A stretch of DNA of 64,000 nt from Durusdinium trenchii (taxonomy: Eukaryota > Sar > Dinophyceae > Suessiales > Symbiodiniaceae), in the NCBI GenBank assembly GCA_963970005.1, contig CAXAMN010021361.1, positions 3,140,089 to 3,204,088 on the forward strand. Reading direction: 5' to 3'. The notes below the pieces were generated by a model. The model searched no databases, was not told where the DNA came from, and saw nothing but the letters and a program-made list of their open reading frames with translations. How positions within the stretch are numbered: position 1 is the first letter of the stretch; the number at the start of each line of letters is the position of its first letter. This document shows, in pieces, positions 10,795-24,065 of this stretch. The translations under genes were made by a program, and so were the position numbers.

Positions 10795-12058
10795 GTGGCG
10801 CTTTTCCGCGCGGGACCGGCGTGGCGGACAGGACTCTAAAAGGTCGGTCTCAGGTCAAAGGAGTGGGGACCTCCAGGACCACAAAAAAAGTGATCCGGAA
10901 AAGTCGTCTGTTTTTTAGTTGGGGCATGCTGCTGCTGCATCCAGTCAAGGGGAAAATGGTATCAGGTTCCAAACATTCAGCCAGGCAGGACAAATGTGCC
11001 TCTGGAACATGAGAGTCTTTGCATCCAGTTCTCCTAGAGTCTATCTGGCATTGCCAGTTTGGGGTCACGCACTCGGAATAGCCATCTTGTCCAATGAATT
11101 CCAGCAATACGGTTCCAAGTCGCAGCATCCAGGATTCCTTCCCTTGCCAACGGGAACCCATCACACACACAGTCAGACTAAATGGTCCGCCGATGAGGCT
11201 CGCAGTCACATGTCCCTGCAAGAACCATTGGACTTGGAAGTCTGCACAGGCTATCCCAACATCTATCTAGTCAAGTAAAATCAACATCTATCCCAACATC
11301 TATCCCAACATCATCCAACAATTAAGGCACAGCAGCACCAAAATCCGTCAAGTAAGCGATGCAGCAACTCTCATACCTCTCTTAATCGTCCTCGACCTTG
11401 AAACACATTCTGTACCGAGCTTCAGGTCTTGATTCGCAGTTCGTACTATTTGAGCCAGAAAGGCTTGGTCATGGCGTAACTACGATGTTACTACCGGCAA
11501 TTGTTGGCAACGTCCCCGATCCCTCCCACAAGGGGACGTTCTTCAAGACCGGCTCCGGGCTTCCAACACTCGCTGCGTCGTTTCGCTTCGCCACTCAGCT
11601 TCGATCGCCACACCAGGTTGATCCCCAAAGAGTCCATACTGACCACCCCGTCTGCACCAGACCCTTCCAGAGTTGGCCACTTCTGTCAGGACGCGCTTTT
11701 TTATTCTCATATGGGGGTTTGATTATTCAACAGTCAATATTGCAAACTCCACCACCTTGGGACAGGTCTGCTCAAGAGTTCCTCCACCAAGAACACACAA
11801 CAGCGGCTTGCAAGGCAAGCGAAAATCAACAGATCTTGCCACCCGTGCTCTTTGGGATCACTCAACAGACCAATCATATGGGGATATATGGGGATAAGTC
11901 CATGTTGTGGGAACGCCTCATTCTTGACTATCCCACATCTCAACTGTACAACTGCCTCCCATTTGTTCGACTCCAGGAGCACCTCGTCATACACAGGAAA
12001 ACAATGATTCTTGTGAATTCTTGTGGGCTGATCCCTGAGAGATTCCTCCTTCCTCACG
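10795..12058. other. No gene resolved
   Basis: Reading frames are open on both strands, but none shows a recognisable family. Minus-strand snippets with splice-like ends occur at about 11617-11660 (VSMDSLGINL before GTGTGG) and at about 11950-11980 (VLLESNKWEA before GTTGTA). They could be short exons of the gene at 12.06-14.28 kb. Confidence 0.3.
11449..11465 (-). other. Spliced-leader-like sequence
   Basis: On the minus strand AGCCTTTCTGGCTCAAA matches 14 of 17 positions of the 3' part of the dinoflagellate spliced leader (AGCCATTTTGGCTCAAG). It lies about 650 bp upstream of DEG9-like exon 1. One such match by chance in a window this size is not negligible. Confidence 0.3.
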
Positions 12059-12184
12059 TTGGCGACATCGCCTTTCCACGGAGACCCGCCTGGCCTTCTG
12101 CTTCAGCTCCTCCACGCGGGGCTCTAAAAGCTGCATCTCGTTGCCAGTCTTCTGCCTTGTTTCCGGCACGTTCGGAAGGCACTT
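12059..12184 (-). CDS. Candidate coiled-coil protein exon d
   Basis: Acceptor CAG before AAGTGCCTT and canonical donor CAAC/GTGAGG bound KCLPNVPETRQKTGNEMQLL and EPRVEELKQKARRV. The Leu/Glu/Lys heptads look like a kinesin- or SMC-type coil, but no domain is identifiable. It is probably part of one gene with exons a-c. Confidence 0.45.
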
Positions 12185-12475
12185 CTGCAGCATCTTCAGG
12201 TGCCAGGGAGGTCAAGAACCAGCAGATGGGTGTGAGGATCTCATGGAAAACATATCCTACACCGCAGGGTCAGTTCACAAATGGGAATCCCAAGGCAGCC
12301 CGCATCTCCAGTGGCCCATCACCAGGACGATGTTTAGTGTGGCTCCATCTCATAGAAGTCGACATCCCTAATGTAAGTACTGGTCGTACGTGCAACCTGT
12401 TTGGTCAGAGGGCATTTCTACTGTCAGGTTCACTCCATCCAAGCCAAGAAGCCATGACATGACTGGTGTGAATAC

Positions 12476-13378
12476 TCAGAAGGCGAAACAATGATGAATT
12501 GGTCCCATTTGTTGGGGACTTGTGACATGCACCCGAATGCCTCCATGATGACACGGCCGGGCCATATTCACCCTACAATCCCATGCAACATGTTGGCTCG
12601 AGAGCTCAGACGGATTTCTCTTGTCATTCTGCCCGGCAGCTAGCCGACCAAATCTACTGAGATAAACATCTGAATGGAATAGAGTGAAAATAGGTTGCAT
12701 CTCAAGGTCGTGAGACACTACATTACCACAACCTGACTTGTGACACACTCGAGTACGCCAACCAGGAAGGGTGCATAACTAGGCCTTAGTTGTCGAAGCG
12801 GACAACGAAGTCCAACATCCACAACCGGGTGGGCTCAAAGTAACATCGAACGAACTGCGTTCAGTCTTCACATCCCGGTATCGGGTGCAAAAGTATCTTC
12901 ACCGCAGACCATCCCCGAACAAGTTGCCCTGGGAACTCCCACTGGGCGGATGCCAGCGCGGAGAGCTGCTGAACAAGCTGCTCCTGGAGCGCCTGTTTGG
13001 CCGGCTTAGCACGTATTTCGACACTTTCAGAGCCCTACAACATAACTACTGATGCACATGCCTTGGGCATAAGAGATCTCGCAAAAGAGGCCGGCTGTAG
13101 CAAATTAACTCGTTGTGGGCGTTCCATCATTTATCTTCATCTATATGCTGGGCCACGCTGCCTACAAGGTCTTTCACAAAATCCACGCACAAGTCTATGC
13201 CATCACCGAGTAACCAACGTTTGCCACTTTGCGCGCAATTCTTCGGGTTGCTCCCAGGCATGCTGCAGCATTTTGCCACCTCAGGGTGCCTTCTATCCTC
13301 TACCAATCTAGCTGTGCTCAAGGCCGGCTATAGGAATTCCAGTGCTCCTCCCCCAGCGGTATGCATGTTTCTCGACAC
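12476..13378. other. No gene resolved
   Basis: Non-repetitive sequence between candidate exons c and d. Short ORFs on both strands look like chance frames; it is probably intronic. Confidence 0.3.
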
Positions 13379-13494
13379 GCGCACACACACGGATATATAT
13401 ATATATATACATACATATACACATAAATATGTATGTATATATATATATATATAATGCATATTACATTCTATTATGTATATATATCTACATACAT
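13379..13494. repeat. TA-rich microsatellite
   Basis: CA/TA dinucleotides followed by two long (TA)n tracts with ATACATA interruptions. Confidence 0.85.
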
Positions 13495-13810
13495 GCGCTA
13501 CTGCCTCAAAATGTTGGGCTACGTACTACCGACGGTCACCGAGGCAGCCAAGGCCATGGCAATGGGCAACATGGACCTTTGAATGACCAATCTCGAAGAG
13601 TGGCATTCACTTGTTTTCTTGGCACTTGGGAAATATATGCGAGCGATGATGAAGTTGATGAAGGTGCTGGTGAATGAGTGAACATCCTTCCTTCTCACTT
13701 TACCACGGATTCTGGGTAATAATTTATAGTAATAGCAATTTTTAATGTGTCCCATATGAGCCTTAGCTCCATTGAACATAGGATTGACCATGATTAACCC
13801 GTCTGCAGGC

Positions 13811-13933
13811 TTTGAGCACTGTCTCCGCATTGCCGCCTGTTGCTGCTCGGACTTCTGGCTGAGGCTCTCCCTGCAGGTTCTCCGGAGCTGGTGGCCAGCA
13901 AGGACCCCAAGACACGGGTCTGGTGCCCCAGGG
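13811..13933 (-). CDS. Candidate coiled-coil protein exon c
   Basis: A textbook acceptor (TTTTCTACAG) opens a frame containing CLGVLAGHQLRRTCRE and SLSQKSEQQQAAMRRQCSK with GC-rich third positions. A GC donor (AA/GCCTGC) is possible at the 3' end. The composition fits the coiled-coil exons on either side. Confidence 0.4.
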
Positions 13934-14029
13934 CTGTAGAAAATCTTATATAATACACTCTGTGGGACATCTGTGGACCACCACAAGAAATAGTTGACCA
14001 AAAAGAAAACAGCCTGGTAACCTTGGCCC

Positions 14030-14098
14030 CTGGTTTGCCAAGCTCCCCGGCAAAGTCCCCATCTTCGCTTTGAGCTCGGTGGTCAGCTGCGCATTTGC
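14030..14098 (-). CDS. Candidate coiled-coil protein exon b
   Basis: Acceptor CAG (CCCCACCAG) precedes ANAQLTTELKAKMG and TLPGSLANQ. NAQLTTELKAKM continues a leucine-zipper-like helix from exon a. The donor is not clear. Confidence 0.4.
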
Positions 14099-14210
14099 CT
14101 GGTGGGGGTGAGGTCGCTTTGTTGTCTTTGTCCTTGTGAGATGAAAAACCCGTGATGATATTGCGACCAAGACCTCTTCTTTTGCTGCCAAGTGTTGAAA
14201 GAAGGGAAGG

Positions 14211-14282
14211 CTGAAGCAAAGCGTTGCGACGGCGAAGTTTCGCCCTCGCCTGGCCCAAGGCCTTCAGATCGCGCGACTGCAT
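14211..14282 (-). CDS. Candidate coiled-coil protein exon a
   Basis: A strong pyrimidine-rich acceptor (CTTCCTGCCAG) precedes MQSRDLKALGQARAKLRRRN and ALLQ. Heptad-like Leu spacing and many Arg/Lys/Gln suggest a coiled coil. The 3' end is uncertain; a GC donor after RRRN would join it to the next exon in phase. The family is not recognised. Confidence 0.4.
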
Positions 14283-14537
14283 CTGGCAGGAAGGCAGCAA
14301 GGAACTTTTTAAGAAATTGGTTGAGTTGGTTGCATACTGCAAGGTGTCCTTCCTCTTCCTTCGTCTCCTTCATGGCTGTTCCTAGCCCCACCACTTCAAA
14401 ATGTCCAGACCCCTTCCGCTTCGTCCCCTTCGCGGCGTCCCGCGGCGTCCCACCGCCTCGACCACGGCCTTCACCGTATCCAGCTCACTATGGGCGTGAG
14501 AGAGATTCAGCATGATCATGGCCTGGGACCCAACACC

Positions 14538-14671
14538 ATCGAAGTGGAGGCCATAGCTAGTAGGATGTCATGTTGAAGCATAGCTAGTAGGCCATCGATT
14601 CACCCAACAAACATCGAAGTGGATGTCATGTTGGAGGCCATAGCTAGTAGGTTGGAGGCCATCACTAGTCC
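14538..14671 (+). repeat. Minisatellite containing TTGGAGGCCATAGCTAGTAG
   Basis: Two nested copies of a 60-80-bp unit include ATCGAAGTGG, ATGTCATGTTG and three copies of GGCCATAGCTAGTAGG or close variants. The translated phrase LEAIASRLEAI arises from the repeat itself, not from a gene. A related array lies at 45278-45348 on the other strand. Confidence 0.8.
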
Positions 14672-15981
14672 TCCTCATTTCAACCATTTTCCTCCACCGA
14701 CGCTAGTTCATTCGTCGCAAGCAAGCACACCGATTTATCAAAAGACGTTCCATGCAGCCCAAGGAGATGCAGGAATCCTCGACGTTCGACAGCCATGCAT
14801 GGCAATCAAAGGGAATACTGTATATAGTCCAAATTTATCCTTTTGACCTATACACCTTCTACTTCGTCAATCATGCATGCGCGGGCAGTTAGAAACACAC
14901 TGTCAAACATACAGAAGTTATGGCCCCTCTCGTCTTCTTCGTCTGCAGTCTACACTGGACTCTACACCCTGAACAATCCATCCTTGCTTTTGCCTTCGTC
15001 GTGTGTTTCGTTCCCTTGTCCCGTGCACTGCTAGGCATCGGGCCCGCCCACCGGCTTGGGCACCCAACCACGAAGCCTGCCATCATCAGCAGACCGGCGA
15101 ACATCACTGTCCTTTCAGCCGAATCGATGGGAACGGCTCCAAGAGGGAACGGTGGACAAGGTGAAACGCATCAGATTCTGCCAGTGAATGGGACTCGTAT
15201 CTGGGCTTGGGTTCCAGTTGCTTCTCCATCTGTTCCCTGCAAAAAGCTTTCCCAGGAAAGCAGTCCACCAACTTGTCGGGAAACCTGTGGCCATGGACAA
15301 AGGAACCAGCGGCGCCTGTGGGTGCACACAAACAAAACAATGCGCAATGCGCAATGCGCGGAGGAACTCATGAAGCTTGCTCTGAACTCTGGACATCACT
15401 TTGTCGGGATGAGTCTTGGTGCAATGACCAACCCCACCAAGCTTCGCACCGCAAAAAAAGAAAAGAGGGCCCTGGCCAGCTCCCACTTTACACAAATGCA
15501 ACGCTCCACTCGAGGCTGCCCACCTGCCCGGTGAAAATACGCCCTGTCTTCTGCAACAGGAATGGTATCCTCTACTGAATCACCGTTAGGCCAGAAGACC
15601 GCATAGAGTCATAGTCATAGAGATTCAAACCAGTGGCGTTGCCCACGCCGACCAGCGACCCGAGCCCCTTTGTGGAACAAACCACTCCTCGCCATGAATG
15701 GAGATCTCACCTCAGGAATGAACACGCATGGCTTCACCGTGCGATTCCCCAAGTCCAAGGAGTCATGGCTTCACCAGTCCGCGCGTGTCGACTCGCCTCT
15801 TCTGTCTTGTTTCCAGCCACGGAAAGGGGAAAGCACATTGAAACAAAAATGCCTCAGGCATCCTCGGCAGTGTAGGTTGGCACTCACTTATTTCTCTCTG
15901 AGGATAACGTTTTCAGGCTCCCGGAGTCATGGAGGTGCTGGAACACCGAGATCTCGGGTAGCCCAAACCAAACATGAAATA
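14672..15981. other. No gene resolved
   Basis: A minus-strand frame at about 15120-15245 opens after a TTTTTGCAG acceptor with EQMEKQLEPKPR, and could be an exon, but its 3' end is unclear. The rest shows no supportable coding. Confidence 0.3.
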
Positions 15982-16076
15982 GAAACAATAAGCTACTAGG
16001 AACAAGTGCATCGCTACTAGTAACAAGTGCCTTATTAGTAGTAACAAGAAGCTATTAGAAACAAGAAGCTACTAGG
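15982..16076 (+). repeat. Minisatellite (AACAAGAAGCTACTAG type)
   Basis: About five degenerate copies of a 16-20-bp unit built from GCTACTAG and AACAAG. Confidence 0.8.
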
Positions 16077-18767
16077 GAAGGAGTCCAATGCTTCGTCGCA
16101 ACACCGAGCCAAGTTCCCGGCCACACTGGCCACACTGGCCACACGCTGGACGACCGCCAGAGGCTCAAGCGACTGGGGGGAAGTGTTCGTTCGGCTACTA
16201 GGGGTTCGGCTACTTGGGATGCATGAACATGATGCCATCACGGGGGGTTGGGGTTCTTGCCCCGCTGCCCACTGACCATCTGTAGTCAATCGTTTCAAGT
16301 ACTGGAACAGCCGTCCTGGGATGATCACAACGGTCCAATCCCAAGAAGATGAAAACTGTCGAGGCCGGCTCCAGGTTAAAGCAGATTCAAACGACTCGTG
16401 GAGGGTAGGGAGGCTAGAAATGGCTAGGAGCTGAGCGGTGAAATTGGGCTCTTGAAGGGTGGATACGGGTGGTGGCTGAGGCGTCGCTTCTCCACATGCG
16501 CCTTGAACAAAATTGGCTTCAATCTCGGGGCTCCGAGGCGAAGGACGCAGCGACACCCTGACACTCAAAGCCTCACAACCTGCAGCACTCTTTCTAAATA
16601 CAGTAAGATCAAGTGCTCCACGATGGTCAGGGTCCAACAAACAAACTTGGGCCCTATCCAAACTGCCAAATGTCTTGCACCAGGGCACCTTCGGCATGTC
16701 CATGTCCGGCCTTTTTCCAAGTGCTTTCGCTTTCCGTCGGGAAAGCCCTTCGCCACAAAAGACCGAAAAACGGGTGAGACCTTTTCGATTTCCTCGGCGA
16801 ATGTCGTGAAACTGCTCCGGCCAAGCCTTTCCCATAGATTCTAATTCTAAACCGATCGCTTCTCCCATAGCCAACGAAGGTCAACCTATGTAGGGTTCAT
16901 GCAGTACTTGCTTCCACGAGTAAACATTCCAAGATGGAGAGAGAGAGAGAGAAAGACAGGGAAACACAGGTGTAGTACATCAGCCTCTGCAGATACATTG
17001 TAGTACTTTGCGGCTGCTTGTGTTGAGGCCAGGAGCATGCGAGTGCTGCGGCGAGATGGGACTGGGTCGTGTCGTGCACTGCAGATAGTCAGCTCGCCTT
17101 CTCTGCGAACCGGAAGCGGCTGGAGCTCAAACCCCTTTGCACCGAAGAATTTTCGACTGACCCACACCCACCCACACCCACACCCTGTTTCAGGGCTGAC
17201 ACCTTTGTGCCGGCCAGTCTCGTCCCGCCGGCGAGATGGTGAAGGTCGATGGTCGATGGAACAATCGGGGCTTCATTGCAATCATAAAACCAGTGATCAT
17301 GTTGCAGCAGCTTCCAAGTGGATGGCACAAACCTCATAGATGGCTCCTCATCTTAAACGGTCTGCGTATATACAGTATATAATATAGATTTGTGTCACCA
17401 CTTAGTCTGAAAGCCTTTTAGGCCTGTCAGTCTTTCGCATCCCGCGTGGGTTTTAGGTCTTTGCCCGCTATGTCGTGAGCAAAGGCTTAAAGGGCCGAGA
17501 TTCAGAGGATGTCGCATCCCAAAGCGTCATCGAATGTCATCCGAAGTACCGAGCACCGAGAAATGCCCCCCCTTTTTTCATCACGAGACGAACAGGTAGC
17601 ACAGTGGGCGGATCAGTCTGTCCGTCTTCGCACCCGTACCAGCCTCCCAGAAAAACACAACCACAACTACTACACAGGGCTGGCTAACTGCATTGTAAGA
17701 ATTTGTTAGCTTTGGGGAGTCGACAAAACCACCGAAGTTGTTGCGCTTTGGACCCACCAATGTGGCCTGTTGGGGCTGGACCGCCCGCGCTGTGCCGTGT
17801 GTGTGTGTGCCGTGTGCCGTGTGCCTCGCCGACGAGGAAGGCGGAGTTCATTGCTCCGGCAAGGCGGAGAGAAAGAGGAGAGCAGCTGAGCGAAATCCCA
17901 AGAGTCTCTAAGCAACTCCAACTAATTAGTCTGAAATGGTCAAAGCTTTGTTGAAGCAAAAGAACCCGAAGTCGCCATGCCCCCTTCAACTAAAGAGTCG
18001 TTTTGGGAATTTGCGCTGGGTGCATGTCTCATTTGGGCCGTAGAGTCTGAGGTGGGTCTGCCCAGCTGATCCCGCATGCACCGCTATCACACGTGCAGGC
18101 CTAAGAGGCTTGAACCCCGGCAACGCCCTGGCCAAAGCAACAGCGCTCCACCATGTTATTGTCACAGGGCTAAAGGACAAGAAGACAGAAAGAATTCCTG
18201 AAAACAAGAAACACATGAAACAACTGAAAGAGGATAAAGAAAGCGATACAAATGTGTCTTGCTGCTGATTGAATGTTGCAAGCCTTGAACTTCGATGCCC
18301 TTCTTCAAGAGAAGCTTGTCCGCGTGCAGGTGTGTTTGTGCCATCAGAAGGGGCACATTGTGGCTTCGTTTCGGCAGCACCACACCTTCCTGGGAGTCAA
18401 GCTGCGCTCAAGGACATGAATGTGAAGGCTGGACTCAAGGTGACTCAAGGTCCGGTCTCTTGAGTCCATGTTGCAGTTCTAGGGGCCAATGGGTACATGG
18501 CCGTTTTTGGGGTGGCTGATGCTGAAGCTCAGGCATGGCACTACGAGATTTCAGGGTTCGTTTTGATGTTTTGAGAAACACGGAACCTACTTCCACGCAA
18601 CTCCTCCAAACAAACATTGAAGAAACTTATCGCTTACTGTAACTTGGAGGACGCATCACTTCACAGCAAAGAAAGCCAAAAATCCCGTCCTCTACAACTG
18701 CCCTCGACCTCCTTGCCGAACCCTCGACCTCCTCCCCCAGCGACCTTCTTGCCGTGATCCGAGGCAC
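16077..18767. other. No gene resolved
   Basis: A 279-codon open frame on the minus strand ends at 16035 but has no recognisable domain and no clear codon bias. Small GA repeats lie at about 16933-16953. A minus-strand snippet at about 17105-17145 (GFELQPLPVRREGE) and one at 17830-17880 (RLAGAMNSAFLVGE before GC) are possible exons of the secreted-protein gene that ends upstream. Confidence 0.3.
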
Positions 18768-18841
18768 TTAGCATCGGACCACTTCTCCTGCCACTGCTCC
18801 ACGTCGGCATTGCAGTCGTGCAATGGCGGCTCGCGCGTGGA
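18768..18841 (-). CDS. Exon with DCNADVEQWQEKWSDAK module
   Basis: Acceptor GCAG before TCCACGCGC; 74 nt read STREPPLHDCNADV, EQWQEKWSDA and AA of Lys before GT donor GTGCCT. The phase 0 join from the Thr-Pro exon places this W/Cys module directly after the linker. The CC-containing continuation was not located further down. Confidence 0.65.
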
Positions 18842-21800
18842 CTGCGTGAACGTGCGGCCCAGAGGGACCAGCGGAAGGGGGGGTGAAGCGATGAAGGGAG
18901 GCCATTGACCGGTGGCAGGGATGCAGGGAAGGAGAAAAACTTGATTGTGTGTCAACTTAACTTCGGAGTCCGGAGGAGCTTTTCATCTTCAGACACTGTA
19001 GGGGCAACACTGGCAGGAACCATCTTGAAGAAATCAACCCTGGTCAGTGGTCGAAGTGGTCGAAGTTGCACAGCTGTGAGCAACATAATACAAGTAAGTA
19101 ATGATTGCTCGGAATTGGAGTCAAGCCCATGGTCTGTTTCTTTAGACCTCACCTTGGAACCGAAGGCGGGGCCCCTCGCAAATGGCAGCCTTAAAAGTTT
19201 ACTCATCAACGGCACCCACCACCAACGGGCAAGTGAGGGATCCAAGGCTTAACTACGGTATCTTAACTGTCCCAATTCCATCCAATTCTCATCATCTCCA
19301 GTAAGGCTCCGTCCTGTAGACATTTGATGAACAAAACCCCCCATTTTGGGCATCTCCCTGCCAAATCGTGGGGTTCATTCAGCTGTCTACATTACCTATG
19401 TCCATCCCATGCGCTTCCCCACTGAGCCCCCGACTTTCGGTGGCGCGGAAGTCACCGGTTTCAGTGACGTCGTGGCCGCACGTGTGGTCGGCGGCAGAGT
19501 CGTCACCGCCTGCGTCACCGCCTGCGTTGTCGGCGGCCGCGTCGTTGGCGGCAGCGTCGTCGGCGGCAGGGTGGTTGGCGGCAGCGTCGTNNNNNNNNNN
19601 GTTGGCGGCAGCGTCGTCGGCGGCAGGGTGGTTGGCGGCAGCGTCGTCGGCGGCAGGGTGGTTGGCGGCAAGGTCGTCCGGAGCATGTGTGTGGTCAGCG
19701 GCTTCAGCGTTGTGGTTTCCTGGCAGCGTCAGGTAACTGAGATCACTAAGGACCCAGCGCCTATCACCCACGTCCGACTGATCAGCCATGGTTCAATGCC
19801 TAACCGCTCACCGCCCAGCCTTAACACACGGCGCATCCTCCAACTCGCATCCGACACACCTCAGGTGTTTCTCGGGGTCGTGGCGGTCTTGAGGCACTGC
19901 GCTGCCAAGGTCCGAATATGGAACGCGTGCATCCTCCATCTCGGAGTGTCGGACGAAGCTAAAACGAGCACCTCACCGACCTCACCTGACAAAGGTAACT
20001 ATGGAAATTCATCTTCCTATTCCTCGATCATTTGGGGGCTAGGCTTTATCGGCAGGTAGGCGCAACTCGGTGACTCACATGACCTACCACTGGTGCCGCT
20101 TGCTTGCACTGTCAGAGAGTGGTCCTGAAAAATCAGCTGCCATATCTAGCTAGCTGTCAATCATGTTTATGCTCTCGAAAGGGGCTCAAGGTGATGTAGC
20201 CTCGACACAGCCTCATAACATCAAAATCATGCCTTGATTGTTCTCGAAATGGCCACTTTACCATACTGTACCCTTTCACCAGGAGCTTCTTAAAAACAAT
20301 CAAATCATGCCTAACTGTTGTTTTCAGACTATTTTTGATAACATCAAATCATCTAACAGTACCACCCCATCCAAGGACCCCGGGCAGATCTCCGCAGCGC
20401 TGCCGCATGAGGCTGAAGGCCTAGTTGGTGACCACCGAGCCAGCTGCGAAAAGCAAACCAATGAGCAGGTGGGTTGGCCTGCTAGCCTCCCTGTCAGGTG
20501 TGTATTAACTGGCTTGACTTATGTCACCGACACAGACCCTCAGGCACGCAAGAAAAAAACTTGGGATAAATATATAGCAAACACAGAATGCTTCTGTTTG
20601 GCCCTTTCGGAACCCAACAGCGCGCCCCAGCACGTGCGCGAGTAAGAACGCGCGGGTGAACTCGCCTGATCGCAAGAGTTTTCCTGCGCATTGAACACGA
20701 TCCTGGCATGAAAACTCTGTGAACCCAAAAACCCAGCGCCCAATAGCACACAGAACTGGCAATGGGTCGGACTTTCTTCACCAAAAGGGGGATTGATTTC
20801 GGCGTGACATGGAACACCAGGTGGCTTCTTCGACGGGTCCGTTTCGGCCAAACCCTGGATGGCCTGCTGAAGTCCTGCACCCAATCCTTGCAGGTAGAGA
20901 CCACCCCATCCAGGGTGCAATCTCTCCTGGCAAAGGGCCATCGGCGAGCCGTGGGTGGGGTGGAACACCAACGACGGCGTGGAAGAGAGTGAGACACCCA
21001 ACTCCTCAGAACCCCAAAAGACTCGCGGTGCCACGGGTGGTTGACACCTCTGTAACACAGGTCGCGTCCTACCCCCGCGCTGTCCTGCACTTCTCCGAGG
21101 TTGCCTTGGCGTCTTGGGGAGCAGTTCGTGGGGCGAAAGCTATGGGCATGCCTTGGGTACGCTCCATCCATGAGGATTGTTAGGAAGCATGACCACATAC
21201 CAGTTTGAAGCTGCACTGATCCCAAGAGGGCACACTAACATCTGCCCAGTGTGCCAAAGCTAAGGAATAAAGCGCACAACAGGTTTCCCATCGGTTGCTC
21301 CGGAGAACCCAAAGACCACCAGTAGGAATTCCATCTCGACACGAAACGACACCAAACGCCCTAAGAGAAACCGTTTCACAGGCGGTTTGCCAAGGGCAAG
21401 TGGCCATGTCGGCCAAATCCTCCACGGCCCACGATCCGAACGGGGAACAAGATAATCTCTCCGGCCCCCCCGAGGAAGCGAAGCGAAGCGCCGGGTTCCC
21501 GGTGGCTGCCGGAAAACCAGACTTCGTTCGACATGGAAGTGGATGGCATGGCCTGTTGGATGACGATTCTCCTCTACAAACAGCAGCGTTCCACTTCCAT
21601 GTGATGTGTTCGTCAGAGTGTAACACGTTTAGAAAATTACATGCCCAATTAAAAGTGGAAGGACCCTCTGATGAATCGAACAGAACTCCAAAACCAGGGG
21701 CCAGTAAGTTCAGAGGCTTGAATTGAGATGCACCCTAAGAAACCAGAAAAAAGACCTTCCAGCCTGCCATACCTCTGCACGAAGCCCCAAAGCAACAGCA

Positions 21801-24028
21801 TCCCTTCGTTCACCGCAGGATGCGGGGATCCCTTCACATCAAATGAGCAACGGCCAGTTCAACTGGCTGAACATCTCTCGGATAAATACTGGATGCTTGG
21901 AACCCCTAGTGGTCACCTATTTCCCTCTGGATGGTTTGGGTAGCTCCAATGAGCTTCTGCGGTTGTCGATCTTCCCTTGGGACCCACGACCGCAGGGTCG
22001 CCCTCCTTGCCCTCCTCCTCAGTACCCCTCCCGACCTCCTCGCTGGAGTGATTGTTCTCCTCTCCGCCCTGCACTTGGCCAAACACAGCTCGACAAAACA
22101 TGTGAGAAATGGCAGATCGTAAGCGGCAGGGCGGTCCGTTCGGAAGGGCCTCTGCTTCATGTTCAAGCCGGAAAGAAGTCAGAGTCTAGAGATGTACTTC
22201 ACCGCACCACCGTTGGACTCCACAGCCCATCAAAAAGCGGGCAGTCCATGATAGGAAGAGTGGAACATGTGCAAAGGTCTTGCTTTCAATCCAATGTTCT
22301 TTCAAAACCTTTTGTCCACAAAAAGGTCCATGTTCGTTGCTCCTGTCCAAAGGTGATGAGCCTTAGACCAAAACTGATGAGCCTTGGAAACCGGAGTTGA
22401 AGACTATGAAAAGACTCTCCTCAAGTGGAGAAGCATGACTCTGGTCTCAAGTCAAGTCTGGTCTCTTCACCGGCCCAAGTGATGACCGTCAGACGTGATG
22501 ACCAAACGCATCGGTGACCGCTTCGACTGGTGACTCAGAACCCACACTGAAGAGGTGACTCGTAGCCATTGAAATCGATCCCCACAGCTCCACGTTTTGG
22601 CGTCCACGCCAAGCTCCATGTGGCTTTTGCTTTCACCACTTCACAACCCTCCAAAAACAGCGACCGCTGGCTTCGACAGCGAGGTTTTGGAGAGCACCTT
22701 GGGGGAGGACCACCAACTTAACCAGCTTGGCCAGCTCCAGTGCCAGCCACCAGACGAAGCTGGCTCGACCTGGCCATGTTCAGGTCATTCTTCAAGTAGC
22801 TGAATTCAACCATGAAAGCATGAAAGGAAGGAATGGGGGGGAAGCACATTTGCTTGAAACCGTGAATATGGACCCACTGACTCTACAATTCGTATTGAGG
22901 TGTGTAACATGCAACATGTCTTAGATGCGGTTTTCCTGGGTTTTGATTGATTTTAAAGAATAACCGCTCTGGGCTCTGGGAGCTGTATGCTAATGCTGCC
23001 ATGTTCTCCGCCGATTGCCCCTCTGGACCCACAGCAATGATCTGGTACCACTGAGATGTATAGCAAGTGTGTGTGTGGTGGTTTCTTCGCCAAACGCAGG
23101 TCAATCAATGATCCACTCACCGGGTTGGCTGGGAAGTTCTTAAGTGGGCAGCCCTTGGTGTCTTTGTTTCTAGTCATTTTCCTCACAAAATCCTCCTATC
23201 TTCACAGCTCAGGGCCCATCTACCTTCCTCAAGCCGAATGATGCCCTCTGAGGGAGAACGGCCGACAGCCCCAGCACCATCCCCACCTCCTGCCCACTTT
23301 GCCGTGAGCCAACGGACGGGTGTCCCGCAGTTCCGGCGGAGCCCGGCCGCGCCGGGCCCGGTGGCCGCGACGGACCCGCGGACGTTGGACCCGGTGCCTT
23401 CGGCCGTCGAGGCATCGCACGAACATCATCGAACATCTGGGCCAACACGTCCCCCATTGTAGAAGGGTTCAAGAACTCTTCGTTTTTGACGCAGGTCGAA
23501 TTGGTATCAGGTCTCTGCATCTCTTTAGGGTCTCAGCCCAACCATCCCGGCCTTGTGAGGCGGCTGGAGCTTTGGGCCCTCAGCACCGCCCTGGAGAGCC
23601 AGCTACTCCAGCGCAGCAAAGGGGCTCAAAAGGTGAACGGGTGTCATCAACGTCCGAAGCATTCAGGTGTCAAACAAACGTACTTTTCTGGAAGCGACGT
23701 GGGATTGAGCGGAGTTTGGCTGAGGTTGGTGTGGGTTCTTGTACATCAAATCCCAAGTGTTGGTTGTTCACTGCTGGTTTGCATGGGGGATTGAAAAGAA
23801 CCTAGCACCCTCTCTACAATATACTTGGCATTTGCGTGAGGAGTTTCGACCCTTTTTCATGCGTGGCATGTGTATGCGAACTGCGTGAAGTTTGTCTCCG
23901 CTTTATATATATATATATGTGTGTGTACAAATCACCTTATGTCTCATATCATCACATCACTTTTTCTTATATTATAAGTATTATATTATATGCATCTAAA
24001 AATTGTAATAAGTGTATAATATTTATTG

Positions 24029-24065
<37 letters not shown>

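Noticed and set aside
11398..12462. 354-codon plus-strand ORF
   Set aside because: Long, but with no recognisable domain and no codon bias. A better-supported exon (12059-12184) lies on the other strand within it.
16035..16874. 279-codon minus-strand ORF
   Set aside because: No motif, mixed composition and no clear start or splice context; probably a chance open frame.
18090..18160. tRNA-like B box (GGTTCAAGCC, minus strand)
   Set aside because: No cloverleaf with a plausible anticodon arm could be folded around it.
19346..20059. 237-codon plus-strand ORF rich in Val/Gly
   Set aside because: Antisense shadow of the TTLPP exon, extended through repeats.
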